Shown: piece by piece, positions 17,360-25,395 of the stretch | How the letters are laid out: every line of letters begins with the position of its first letter | How positions within the stretch are numbered: position 1 is the first letter of the stretch | Source: Streptomyces sp. 2131.1 | Lineage (GTDB): Bacteria; Actinomycetota; Actinomycetes; Streptomycetales; Streptomycetaceae | Direction: 5' to 3' | Assembly (NCBI RefSeq): GCF_900105515.1 | Contig: NZ_FNSY01000001.1 | Location: 1,922,001-1,986,000, forward strand | DNA length: 64,000 nucleotides | The notes under the pieces: generated by a model | Databases searched by the model: none | Seen by the model: the letters and a program-made list of their open reading frames with translations, nothing else | Told to the model about the DNA's origin: nothing | Translations under genes and position numbers: made by a program

Positions 17360-17977
17360 ATGGCTCTGTTCAACCGCAAGAACGACGCCGCCACCGCCGT
17401 GACCACGGCCGAGGTCGACCCCGCCCTGGCCGCCCTCACGGGTGACTACACGATCGACCCGGCGCACAGCAGCATCGGCTTCACCGTGCGTCACGCCATG
17501 GTCACCAACGTGCGCGGCTCCTTCGCCGAGCACGAGGGATCCCTGAAGCTGGACGGCAGCGACCCGGCCAACTCCACGGCCTCGATCGACGTGAGGATCG
17601 CCAGCGTGGACACCGGCATCAAGGACCGCGACGGCCACCTGGTGAGCGGCGACTTCTTCGACGCCGAGAAGTTCCCCCTGATGACGTTCCGCTCGACCTC
17701 CGCCGAGCAGCTCGGCGGTGACAAGTACCGCGTCACCGGCGACCTCACCATCAAGGACGTGACCCGCCCGCTCTCCATCGACCTGGAGTTCAACGGCTCC
17801 GCCAAGGACGTCTACGGCAACGAGCGCGTCGGCTTCGAGGGCGGCGCCGAGATCCTGCGCTCCGACTGGGGCCTGACCTGGAACGCGGCGCTGGAGACCG
17901 GCGGCGTGATGGTCAGCGACAAGGTGAAGCTGAACTTCGACATCTCCGCGATCAAGGCCGCCACCCCGCAGGCCTGA
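17360..17977 (+). CDS. YceI family protein
   Basis: A 205-residue lipocalin-like protein of the YceI family (YTIDPAHSSIGFTVRHAMVTNVRG). These proteins bind isoprenoids or amphiphilic lipids in a beta-barrel; the precise role is unclear. No signal peptide, so unlike the E. coli periplasmic form this one is cytoplasmic. The start ATG 17360 has GGAGGAG 3 bases upstream and removes an unsupported N-terminal extension. It is a single-gene unit between a consensus-like promoter and a strong terminator. Confidence 0.92.
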   Translation: MALFNRKNDAATAVTTAEVDPALAALTGDYTIDPAHSSIGFTVRHAMVTNVRGSFAEHEGSLKLDGSDPANSTASIDVRIASVDTGIKDRDGHLVSGDFFDAEKFPLMTFRSTSAEQLGGDKYRVTGDLTIKDVTRPLSIDLEFNGSAKDVYGNERVGFEGGAEILRSDWGLTWNAALETGGVMVSDKVKLNFDISAIKAATPQA

Positions 17978-17983
17978 TCCACC

Positions 17984-18034
17984 CCGAACGCCCGCGGCCC
18001 GCCCCCGTACAGGGGGCGGGCCGCGGGCGTTCGG
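17984..18034. terminator. bidirectional hairpin terminator after the YceI gene
   Basis: A perfect 23-base stem (17984-18006 with 18012-18034) and 5-base loop, between convergent YceI and DinB-type genes. Confidence 0.88.
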
Positions 18035-18045
18035 CGCTTACCCGC

Positions 18046-18588
18046 TCAGCCCATGGACTTCGAGCCGTCCAGGGACTCCCGGATGATGTCCGCGTGGCCG
18101 GCGTGCTGCGCGGTCTCCGCGATGATGTGCATCAGCGTCCGGCGGGCCGACCACTTCGCGTCCCCGTCGAACCAGGGGGCCTTCGGCAGCGCGTGCGCGG
18201 CGCCCAGGTCCGGCAGCGAGGCGACCAGTTCGTCGGTCGCCGCCGCCACCTTCTCGTAGGCGTCGAGCACCCCGGCCAGCGTCTCGCCGGGCAGCATCTT
18301 GAAGTCGTCGGCTCGCTTCGCGAAGTCGGCCTCGGTCATCGCGGTGAAGTCCGGCATCGCGGCGGCACCCTCCACGATGAACCCGGCCCAGCCCCGCTCG
18401 ACCGAGGTGACGTGCTTGATGAGGCCGCCGAGACACAGCTCGCTCTTCGTGGTCCGCTCCCCCGCCTGCTCGTCGGTCAGGTCGCGGGTGGTGAACCGCA
18501 GGAAGTGCCGCTGCTTGCCCAGCGCCTCCAGGAGGTCCGCGCGCTCGTCCGCGCCGGTGTTCGCGGTGGTCGTCTCGCTGGCGTTCAT
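18046..18588 (-). CDS. DinB/DUF664 family protein
   Basis: A 180-residue four-helix-bundle protein of the DinB superfamily. His in LIKHVTSVERGW and the HxxAETAQHAGHAD segment give the usual three-His metal site. Members include mycothiol-dependent enzymes (S-transferases, maleylpyruvate isomerase), which fits an actinomycete, but no substrate can be assigned. It stands alone, 60 bases from the next minus-strand gene. Confidence 0.88.
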   Translation of the reverse strand: MNASETTTANTGADERADLLEALGKQRHFLRFTTRDLTDEQAGERTTKSELCLGGLIKHVTSVERGWAGFIVEGAAAMPDFTAMTEADFAKRADDFKMLPGETLAGVLDAYEKVAAATDELVASLPDLGAAHALPKAPWFDGDAKWSARRTLMHIIAETAQHAGHADIIRESLDGSKSMG

Positions 18589-18648
18589 GATGTGCTGCCT
18601 TCCGTCGTTCCTGTTCCGCCGTCAGAACGACAGTACGAGCTCATTAGG

Positions 18649-20247
18649 TCAGGTCCGGTCCTGTACGCACGGTCGACGTCGCCTGACCTTCAGGGTGTTG
18701 TCCGTACGGGTGGTGGGGTTGCCGTCCGGGTCGTTCTGGACGCGCTCGTGCTCGTCGCTGAGCAGCACCTCCCACTCCCCCTCCGGCAGCTCCAGCGAGG
18801 CCAGCACCTCGTCGGGGGTCGGCAGCTCCATGTCCGCGTGGTGGTGGTCCCAGGCCGGGAAGCCCGCGTGTCCCACGATCAGCAGCACCCCGCCCGGGGC
18901 GACGGCGCGGGCCGCCCGGTGCAGGATCCGCTCGCGCGGCAGATCGCCCATCGAGTGCAGGAACTGCGCCGAGACGAGGTCGTACTCCCCTTCGGGGAAG
19001 GAGGCGCCCAGGTCGTGGAACTGCCAGTCCACCCGGTCGGCGACCCCGGCCTCGTCCGCGTGCTCGGCGGCCCGTTCGAGCGCCACGCGCGAGATGTCGG
19101 TCGCGGTGACCCGCCAGCCCCGGCGCGCCAGCCACACCGCGTCCGCGCCCTCCCCGCAGCCCAGGTCCAGCGCGCGACCCGGTTCCAGGTCCTCGACCTC
19201 GCGGACGAGCACGGTGTTGGGCCTGCCGCTCCAGATGCGGTCGCTCTCGCGGTACCGGTCGTCCCACATCTCGGCGTCCGAGGGCGCGTTGCGGGCCTCC
19301 ACGGCGCGCTTGGTGTCCTCGGTGACGAGGTCCCCGTTGATGGCCGCGCCCGCCTTGAGCCCGGCCGCCGCCGCGCCGATCACCTGGTCCATGAGACCGG
19401 TGACGTTGCCGGCCACCCACACCCCTTGCGCCGCCGTGAGGCCCGTCGGGTCGGCCTCGATGTACGAACCGACGGTGTGTCCGCCCATCTCCAGCGGTAC
19501 GGGCCGCAGCCCCAGGCTCTCCAGTACGCCGGAGCGCGCCGTGAACCCCGGCTGCACGACCACGGCCGACCGCTCGACCACCCGGCCGCCCGCGAGCCGT
19601 ACGCCGGTCAGCCGGTCGCCGCCCACCTCCAGCCCTGCCACTTCACCGTCCACGACCGCGATGCCGCGCGCCGCCAGCTGCTCGTACTCCTCGTCGGAGG
19701 GCTCGGGCCCCTGGTGCAGGAAGAGGGTGACGTCGTCGCTCCACTGCCGCCACAGCAGCGCCTGGTGCACTGCCATGGGGCTGAGAGCGATGACGCCGAT
19801 CGCCGAGTCCTTCACCTCCCAGCCGTGGCAGTACGGGCAGTGCAGCACCTCGTGGCCCCACCGTTCGGCCAGGCCCGGGATCGGCGGCAGCTCGTCGGCC
19901 AGCCCCGTCGTGACCAGCAGTCGGCGCGCGGTGACGGCCGTCCCGTCCCCGCGTACGACCCGGAACCCGGCGTCCTCCGGCAGCCGCTCGGCCACCGTCA
20001 CCTCGCCCGTCACGACCTCCACCCCGTACCCGGCCACCTCCTCCCGGCCGATCGCCAGGAGCTCCGCGGGCGGGGTGCCCTCGCGGCCCAGGTAGTTGTG
20101 GACGTGCGACGCGGGCGCGTTGCGCGGGCTGCCCGAGTCGATCACCAGCACCGAGCGCCGGGCCCGGCCCAGTGCCAGCGCCCCGCTCAGCCCGGCGGCC
20201 CCGCCGCCGACCACCACTACGTCGTACATCTGCGTCATGTCGCTCAT
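18649..20247 (-). CDS. fusion: thioredoxin-reductase-like flavoprotein plus SAM-dependent methyltransferase
   Basis: A 532-residue two-part protein. Residues 1-310 are a thioredoxin-reductase-like oxidoreductase: FAD motif VVVGGGAAGLSGAL at 12-25, redox-type CPYC at 137-140 and a C-terminal WVAGNVTG segment. Residues 323-532 are a class I methyltransferase with motif I DLGCGEGAD at 361-369. The reading frame is continuous, with no sign of a lost stop. The methyltransferase half resembles thiopurine/tellurite-type enzymes, so the pair might reduce and methylate a metalloid or thiol compound; this is inference. GGAGGTG sits 5 bases before the ATG at 20247. No partner genes are nearby. Confidence 0.85.
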   Translation of the reverse strand: MSDMTQMYDVVVVGGGAAGLSGALALGRARRSVLVIDSGSPRNAPASHVHNYLGREGTPPAELLAIGREEVAGYGVEVVTGEVTVAERLPEDAGFRVVRGDGTAVTARRLLVTTGLADELPPIPGLAERWGHEVLHCPYCHGWEVKDSAIGVIALSPMAVHQALLWRQWSDDVTLFLHQGPEPSDEEYEQLAARGIAVVDGEVAGLEVGGDRLTGVRLAGGRVVERSAVVVQPGFTARSGVLESLGLRPVPLEMGGHTVGSYIEADPTGLTAAQGVWVAGNVTGLMDQVIGAAAAGLKAGAAINGDLVTEDTKRAVEARNAPSDAEMWDDRYRESDRIWSGRPNTVLVREVEDLEPGRALDLGCGEGADAVWLARRGWRVTATDISRVALERAAEHADEAGVADRVDWQFHDLGASFPEGEYDLVSAQFLHSMGDLPRERILHRAARAVAPGGVLLIVGHAGFPAWDHHHADMELPTPDEVLASLELPEGEWEVLLSDEHERVQNDPDGNPTTRTDNTLKVRRRRPCVQDRT

Positions 20248-20329
20248 GCGCACACCTCCATCTACGGGAGATGGTGCGCGCCGCCCGGCGCCTCGGCAAA
20301 CATCCTTGCCGGTGCGGCAAAATCCACCC

Positions 20330-20824
20330 TCAGGACAGCGTGAGGACCCGGCACACATCCGGGTCCCCGAGCCGGGCGAAGAGCACGGTGCGCCCGTCCT
20401 CCTCACCCACCCGCAGTTCGGTGACGGTCGCACCCCGGGCACTCGTGTCGAGTCCGTCGAAGGCCAGCCCGACCTCGCCGTCCTCGCCCGGTGCGTTCAG
20501 CAGCTTCCAGACCCCGGCCCCGTCGAACGTAGGTACCTTCTGCGTGAGGATGGCGGGGCCTTCCTCCTTGGGCCAGTTCTTCACGGAGAACGTGACCGAG
20601 GTGCCGCCGACGGCGGTGAAATCGAGGCGTGCCCCGTGCGGACCGGAGTAGCTCCGGTACAGATCGGCCCGGCTGACGTCCGCGGACGGCGCCGGTCCGC
20701 ACCCGGTCGTATCGCTGCCGCTGTCGCAACCGGTCAGCAGTGAGCCGGCGACGGCGGCGAGCGCGAGGGCCACGGCGACCGGCATTGCCCCGAAGCCGCC
20801 CTCGTCGGCCAGATCGTCGCTCAT
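20330..20824 (-). CDS. putative lipoprotein of unknown function
   Basis: A 164-residue protein with a hydrophobic segment and lipobox LLTGC (Cys33), followed by a mature domain of about 130 residues that I do not recognise. The N-terminus before the hydrophobic stretch is unusually acidic (MSDDLADEGG), so membrane insertion is less sure than for the other lipoproteins here. The start ATG 20824 is supported by GAAGGAG 9 bases upstream. Confidence 0.7.
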   Translation of the reverse strand: MSDDLADEGGFGAMPVAVALALAAVAGSLLTGCDSGSDTTGCGPAPSADVSRADLYRSYSGPHGARLDFTAVGGTSVTFSVKNWPKEEGPAILTQKVPTFDGAGVWKLLNAPGEDGEVGLAFDGLDTSARGATVTELRVGEEDGRTVLFARLGDPDVCRVLTLS

Positions 20825-21134
20825 GCGGTACTGCTCCTTCGTCGATGAGGTGCCGGCCGGGTCAGCAGGCATCCGGGTCGGAGTTCCCCACCAGGACCAC
20901 AGGGCGGCCGGACTCGTCGCAGTCGATCACACCACCAGGCTAGAAATCCCGACCGGCCGCGGACTTGGACAGTGCCGCTGTCGGGGGCCCATCGCGATGC
21001 GGACGGCACAGCCCGTGGAGCACCACCATCGGTACGAGATCGTCAGAGGAAAGCATTTAGCGTACCAAATCCCGTACACTTGTGGTACCGTTTTAGGTAC
21101 TCTTGACCGGGTCGGCGACACACAGGAGGAACCC
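20825..21134. other. intergenic region with the toxin-antitoxin promoter
   Basis: Between the divergent lipoprotein and antitoxin genes there is about 310 bases with no gene I can support. The right third is AT-rich for this genome and carries the repeated GTAC operator at 21062-21100. Confidence 0.6.
21062..21100. promoter_or_regulatory. four-fold GTAC operator array of the YefM/YoeB-type operon
   Basis: GTAC tetramers begin at 21062, 21074, 21085 and 21097, a spacing of 12, 11 and 12 bases, about one helical turn. A -10-like TACACT (21075-21080) lies inside the array. E. coli YefM recognises TGTACA cores with 12-base centre spacing, so this is a strong candidate for autoregulation by the antitoxin. 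Confidence 0.65.
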
Positions 21135-21392
21135 GTGACCATCAACGCGAGCGAAGCACGGAAGGACTTCTTCGGCCTGATCCGCCGCGTCACCGAAGAC
21201 CACGCGCCCGAGCGTGTCACGTCGAAGGCGGGCACCGTCGTGATCATGTCCGAGGAGGACTACAACGCCTGGGAGGAGACGATGTATCTGATGCGCTCCC
21301 CCCGCAACGCCGCCCGCCTCATGCGCTCCATCGAGCAGATGGATGCCGGACACGGCACCGTACGAGACCTGATCGACACGGAGGACGCGTGA
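21135..21392 (+). CDS. antitoxin of the Phd/YefM family
   Basis: An 85-residue antitoxin: N-terminal DNA-binding fold with the family signature NASEARKDFFGLIRRV and VIMSEEDYNAWEET, and an acidic, flexible C-terminus that would wrap the toxin. It starts at GTG 21135, set by AGGAGGA 4 bases upstream. It overlaps the toxin gene by GTGA, so the two are made at coupled rates. Confidence 0.93.
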   Translation: MTINASEARKDFFGLIRRVTEDHAPERVTSKAGTVVIMSEEDYNAWEETMYLMRSPRNAARLMRSIEQMDAGHGTVRDLIDTEDA

Positions 21393-21646
21393 AGACGTCG
21401 TTCTCGGACGACGGGTGGGAGGACTACACCCACTGGGCCGACACCGACCGCAAGACGCTCCGCAGGGTCAATGACCTCATCAAGGAGATCAAGCGGACCC
21501 CTTTCGAAGGCAGGGGTAAGCCCGAGCCGCTGAAAGGGAACCTGTCGGGCTGGTGGTCCCGCCGCATCACGCAGGAACACCGGCTGGTCTACCGGGTTAC
21601 CGACTCCGCGGGCCTGGAGATCATCCAGGCCCGCGACCACTACTGA
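21389..21646 (+). CDS. toxin of the Txe/YoeB family
   Basis: An 85-residue ribosome-dependent mRNA endonuclease of the RelE/YoeB superfamily. The family core is intact (HRLVYRVTD and the C-terminal ARDHY, with the catalytic-type Glu, Arg and His positions present). It starts at GTG 21389 within the antitoxin stop. The system appears functional, in contrast to the decayed genes just to its right. Confidence 0.92.
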   Translation: MKTSFSDDGWEDYTHWADTDRKTLRRVNDLIKEIKRTPFEGRGKPEPLKGNLSGWWSRRITQEHRLVYRVTDSAGLEIIQARDHY

Positions 21647-21688
21647 CTCCTCATGCGGTCTGTCAGAAATACTCCGGTGCATCAAGAT

Positions 21689-22050
21689 TCAGCGCGGTGA
21701 GTGAGCCCGCATGAGGAGGCCCTCGCCGCAGTCGAAGCCCACACCCTGAAGACTGGCCGCGCGCCGGACCTCGATGAAGCCGAGCGCCTCATGCAGGCTG
21801 CGGGAAGCCCGGTTCTGTGCGGACACGAAGCACCACACCTCGCGAGAACGACCGTGCCGTGGTCGTCCTCGATGGCCCGTGAGATCCGACCGCTCCAATG
21901 CGACGCCTCCCCACCCCGGGCATGGGCCTGGAGGCAGGCGAGGTGGGGGACATCCTCCTGCTTCGCCTCTGTGAGTTCGGGCAGGGCCGGAACGGGGTGA
22001 GGCGTCACGCGCGGTCGGTATACGGCGAAACGGGGAGTGCGCTCTGGCAT
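21689..22050 (-). pseudogene. GNAT acetyltransferase remnant (internal deletion and frameshift)
   Basis: An N-terminal GNAT-like segment (ELTEAKQEDVPHLACLQAHA, HWSGRISRAIEDD) starts at 22050, and a C-terminal GNAT segment (FVSAQNRASRSLHEALGF) lies in another frame and ends at 21689. The join is near 21842. The total length of about 120 residues is too short, and the acetyl-CoA-binding motif A is missing, so an internal deletion removed the core. It is non-functional. Confidence 0.7.
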
Positions 22051-22057
22051 GGGGCAA

Positions 22058-22369
22058 GCGTAGGCGCGGGGTTCCGGGCCTGCGCCCCCTCCGCTCGATC
22101 AGCGTCGATGCCGCTTTCGACCGTCAGGCGGGGGCGGTGGACGCGATCAGGAACTCGGCGCCGGACTGCGCGACCTCGACGCGCGGGGCGTCCCCGTCCG
22201 CCTCGTCGGCGGCGAACCACTGGATCGTCTCGGCCCGCCCCTCCCCCCACCGAGTTCGCCCCCCGCACCACCGGCTCGACCGCCAGCATGCTCGCCGTCG
22301 GCTACGCCCCCCTGCCGGCCGGTGTGTCCAGGACCCTCGAGCGCCAGACCAGGCGCACCCACTCGCCGC
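22058..22369. other. gene-poor stretch in the decay zone
   Basis: About 310 bases without an intact gene. On the minus strand a short open segment ending at 22124 (containing ETIQWFAADEAD and VEVAQSGAEFL) reads like the C-terminus of a lost protein, but it has no start codon and I do not recognise the family. Confidence 0.45.
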
Positions 22370-22555
22370 TCAGCGCGGGATCTCGGCGGACAGCCTCGCC
22401 GGGGCGGCGAACTCGCACCAGACGATCTTGCCGGGGTTGCGTTCGCCGACGCCCCACTTGGCCGCCAGGTAGGCGACCGGCATCAGGACTCGGCCGCGTT
22501 CCGCCGCCGAGTCCGGGGACGGGGCCGTTTCCGGGACCTCGCCGTCGCCGCTGAC
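22370..22555 (-). pseudogene. remnant of an anti-sigma-type ATP-binding protein (HATPase_c), C-terminus only
   Basis: The segment VAYLAAKWGVGERNPGKIVW matches the conserved end of Streptomyces RsbW-like ATP-binding regulators (usually xxLAxxWGVxxRxPGKTVWCEL). The N and G box regions of the ATPase are absent. The fragment abuts a DUF397 fragment on the other strand. Confidence 0.6.
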
Positions 22556-22751
22556 CCGCACCGGCCTCAACTGGTTCAAGTCAAGCTACAGCGGTAGACA
22601 GGGCGGCGACTGCGTCGAGGTCGCCGCGCATCCCGCCGCCGTGCACATCCGGGACTCCAAGGTGACCGACGGTCCCGTCCTCACCGTCCCGCCCACCGCC
22701 CGGGACGCCTTCCTCCGGGCGAACGCCTGGCGCCTCGTGGCCGTGAGGTAG
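22551..22751 (+). pseudogene. DUF397 domain remnant without start codon
   Basis: Translation from about 22551 gives a nearly complete DUF397 domain: LNWFKSSYSG, GGDCVEVA, VHIRDSKVTDGPVLTV, ending at the TAG 22749-22751. There is no ATG or GTG in frame upstream. DUF397 proteins normally follow an XRE regulator gene and face a divergent HATPase gene; here the regulator is missing and both partners are truncated at the same point. Confidence 0.65.
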
Positions 22752-23369
22752 ACGCGGCGGGCCGGGATCTCGTTCTCGTACGCCTCACGGACCGTGCAGT
22801 CGTCGACGTGGAAACCCGCGCCCCGGACCGCCTCGCGCAGCTCGTCCGCCGTGAATTCCGCCCAGTACACGCGGAGATCGCCGCCCAGCGGGTCGTCGAT
22901 GACGCCGTCCCCCATTCCCTCCTTCGCCACGATCAGCAGCTGCCCGCCCGGCCGGATCGCCGCTGCCCAGGCCGCCAGGGTCGCGGGCAGCAGGCGCTTG
23001 GGCCGGTCGTGCAGCGAGTAGTACGCGACGAGGCCGTCGAGCGGGCCGCCCGTGATCGCGGTCTGGTCCATGACGGCGAACCGCACACCCGGCTGCTCCC
23101 GGCGCGCCAGCTCCACGCAGCGGGGCGAGAGGTCGATGCCGAGCACATCGAGGCCGTGGGACGCGAGCAGGGCCGTCACATGGCCGCAGGGTCCGCAACC
23201 GGCGTCGTACACCGTGCCGCCCGCCCGGACCCGGTCGGCGAACGCGTGCAGGACCTCCAGGTCGAACGGCTTGCCGTCCGGCTCGTGGCGGAAGAGCCGG
23301 AGGTAGTGGTCCGCGCGCGTCCCACGTACGGACGACGTCGGCGGCGCTGCCGGGGACGGGCGCGGACAC
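22586..23369 (-). pseudogene. SAM-dependent methyltransferase, probably frameshifted
   Basis: A class I methyltransferase: motif I YDAGCGPCGHV, then LDVLGIDLSP and a C-terminal DELREAVRGAGF segment. The natural start is GTG 23369, 8 bases after the nitroreductase stop, giving the N-terminus VSAPVPGSAADVVRTWDAR; the rest (DHYLRLFRHEPDGKPFDLEV) is in another frame. The shift falls in the GC run at 23311-23319; one base less would restore the frame. The C-terminus also reads through into antisense DUF397 sequence. A sequencing error is possible for the frameshift. The intact part from GTG 23212 would lack the N-terminal helices. Confidence 0.65.
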
Positions 23370-23377
23370 GGGCGCCG

Positions 23378-24109
23378 CTACCAGCGGTCGCGGTGGACCA
23401 CGTCGGCCACCGGGCGGCGGCGGACCGGGCCGAAGTTGCCCTGCGGCCGGCCCACCGGGATGGCGGCGAAGGTGTGCATGTCCGAAGGAATCCCGAGGGC
23501 GTCCTTCCACTCCTGCTCCAGCATCAGGTGCCAGATGGTGATGTTGGCCGCGAGGCCCAGCGCCCGCGCCGCGAGCAGGATGTTCTGGACGCCGGGGTAG
23601 ACGCAGGAGCCCTCCGCGAGGGCCTGGAAGCGGGTCTGGGTGTTCGTCATGTGTTCCAGGCCGGCCGGGCCGAGCGACGCGGCGTAGACCCCGAGGCCCT
23701 CCTCGTCGAACCGCGGCTCGGGGAACTTGTAGCAGGGGATGATCAGCGCCGGGGTGTCCGCGAAGTGGTCGCGCTGGTACTCGATCGCCGCCACCATCCG
23801 GCCGTACGCCGCGTCGTCCATGCCCTTCGGGGCGTGCTTGCCGGTCGTCGCGAGGTAGGCGTCCACGCACCGCTTCCAGAGCGGGGCCAGCTCCGCCATC
23901 ACCGCGCGGTCGGTGACGACCACGTATTCGTAGCACTGCATGTTGCCGCCGCTCGGCCCCCACACGGCGGCCTGTATGAGCTGGTCGATGGTCTCGTCCG
24001 GGACGGCGTCCGGCTTCAGGCGGCGCATGGCGCGCATGGTGGACATGGTCGGGAAGAGCGCGGGCCCGTCGGGGGAGGGCGCGTCGGCGTACACCGTTTC
24101 GAAAGTCAT
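23378..24109 (-). CDS. nitroreductase family protein
   Basis: A 243-residue FMN-dependent oxidoreductase of the nitroreductase superfamily: MRAMRRLKPDAVPDETIDQL at the N-terminus and the FMN contact segment WGPSGGNMQ. Such enzymes reduce nitro groups, quinones or enones with NAD(P)H; the substrate is unknown. The start ATG 24109 has only a weak ribosome site; ATG 24046 or 24037 are alternatives. It is followed by the frameshifted methyltransferase 8 bases after its stop, suggesting a former two-gene operon. Confidence 0.85.
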   Translation of the reverse strand: MTFETVYADAPSPDGPALFPTMSTMRAMRRLKPDAVPDETIDQLIQAAVWGPSGGNMQCYEYVVVTDRAVMAELAPLWKRCVDAYLATTGKHAPKGMDDAAYGRMVAAIEYQRDHFADTPALIIPCYKFPEPRFDEEGLGVYAASLGPAGLEHMTNTQTRFQALAEGSCVYPGVQNILLAARALGLAANITIWHLMLEQEWKDALGIPSDMHTFAAIPVGRPQGNFGPVRRRPVADVVHRDRW

Positions 24110-24164
24110 GATCGCGGAGTCTATGACGCAACTCCGGCCCCCGATAAGACCCCTTGATCGACTC

Positions 24165-24206
24165 TGCCGCACCGTCCGGCGCTCCCTCTTCCGCCGGACG
24201 GCGCGG
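24165..24206 (-). terminator. hairpin terminator of the GH25-GH3 operon
   Basis: A 16-base stem (24165-24180 with 24191-24206) with one mismatch and a 10-base loop, downstream of the GH3 stop. Confidence 0.7.
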
Positions 24207-24245
24207 CATCGTCCCCGGCCCGTCACCCAGCCGGGCCCCGCCCCC

Positions 24246-25367
24246 TCACAGCCCCGCCCGCAGGGCGTTCACCCGCGCGGCCGCGGCGTCGAAGGCTGCC
24301 GGGTCGAGCGTGGAGCCCAGGGCCTCGCTCAGGGCGGTCACCGCCTCGGCCCCCTGGGCGGCGTCGCGCGCCGAACACAGCAGCAGGTCCATGCCCGCGG
24401 CCGCGGCCTTGACGGCGCGCTGGGACGTACTGCCGTAGGACGCGAGGGCGCCGGCCTCCAGGGCGTCGGTGACCGTGACGCCCTTGAAGCCGAGCCGGTT
24501 GCGCAGCTCGCCGACGACCGTCGGGGAGAGACCGGCGGGGCGGCCGGAGTCCAGGGCGGTGTAGACGGCCCAGGAGAGCATGACCAGCTTGACGCCGGCG
24601 GCTATCGCGTCCCGGTACGGGGCCTCGTCCACGCTGCGCAGGGTCGAGGCGGACGTGCTGATCGTGACGGCGCGCAGGTCGGTGTTCTGGCTCGCCGTCG
24701 CCGGGCCCAGGCCCGGGAAGTGCTTGGCGGTGGCGGCCACGCCCTCGGCCTGCTGAGCGGTGATGAAGGTGGAGCCGCAACTGGCCACGGCGGCGGCCGA
24801 CTTGCTGTACGAGCGCTCGTACTGGTCGGTGAAGTCGCCGTCCTTGCGGTAGACGTCCAGGACCGGGGCGAGGTTGACGTTCATGCCGATGCCGGCGAGG
24901 TTCATCCCCGCGCCGCTGCCCGTGAAGTCTGCCCAGTAGTGCGGATCGGCCGAGGCGCCGACGTCCTTGGCCGACTTGACGGGCTCGCCGGGCAGCCTGC
25001 GGACGACGCCGCCCTCCTGGTCGGTCATCAGGAGCAGCGGGGCCTTGACGGGCGACGAGGCGTGGGCCGCCTTCATCGAGTTGATGACGCTCTCGATCTG
25101 GCTCAGGTTCTGGATGTTGTCGCCGAAGAAGATGACGCCGGCCGTGTGGCCCTGCTTGATGGCGTTCATCAGGGACGTGGGCGGTGTCAGCCCGGGGTAC
25201 GAGTGGATGACGCGCTGTCCGGCGCGTTGCAGCGGGGTCAGGGCGGAGAGGCGGGGGGCCGCGGGCGCGCGGAGGGCCGCCTGCGCACCGGCGGCCGGTG
25301 CGATGCCGCCGGCCAGGGCGGCGGCCCCGGCGATCAGGGCGCCGCGCCTGCTGAGGGGTGGTGTCAT
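24246..25367 (-). CDS. exported GH3 glycosidase (beta-N-acetylhexosaminidase-like)
   Basis: A 373-residue single-barrel GH3 protein close to NagZ in length, with a twin-arginine type signal (LSRRGALIAGAAAL). The substrate-binding KHFPG segment is present, but the NagZ catalytic loop GHGDT..DSH reads GLGPATASQNTD, so the acid/base His is missing. This variant occurs in actinobacterial GH3 proteins, so activity as a hexosaminidase is likely but not certain. It starts 28 bases after the GH25 muramidase gene and is in its operon, which points to breakdown of cell-wall amino-sugar chains outside the cell. Confidence 0.82.
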   Translation of the reverse strand: MTPPLSRRGALIAGAAALAGGIAPAAGAQAALRAPAAPRLSALTPLQRAGQRVIHSYPGLTPPTSLMNAIKQGHTAGVIFFGDNIQNLSQIESVINSMKAAHASSPVKAPLLLMTDQEGGVVRRLPGEPVKSAKDVGASADPHYWADFTGSGAGMNLAGIGMNVNLAPVLDVYRKDGDFTDQYERSYSKSAAAVASCGSTFITAQQAEGVAATAKHFPGLGPATASQNTDLRAVTISTSASTLRSVDEAPYRDAIAAGVKLVMLSWAVYTALDSGRPAGLSPTVVGELRNRLGFKGVTVTDALEAGALASYGSTSQRAVKAAAAGMDLLLCSARDAAQGAEAVTALSEALGSTLDPAAFDAAAARVNALRAGL

Positions 25368-25395
25368 GGGGTGCTCCTTCCTGTGGCCTCCGTTG

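Noticed and set aside
20862..20930. 22-codon minus-strand ORF upstream of the lipoprotein gene
   Set aside because: Bounded by nearby stops, no good ribosome site, and no recognisable family.
22137..22554. Several overlapping plus-strand ORFs in the decay zone
   Set aside because: Arg/Pro-rich composition and no start signals; the only recognisable similarity is on the minus strand (HATPase end) and in the DUF397 frame.
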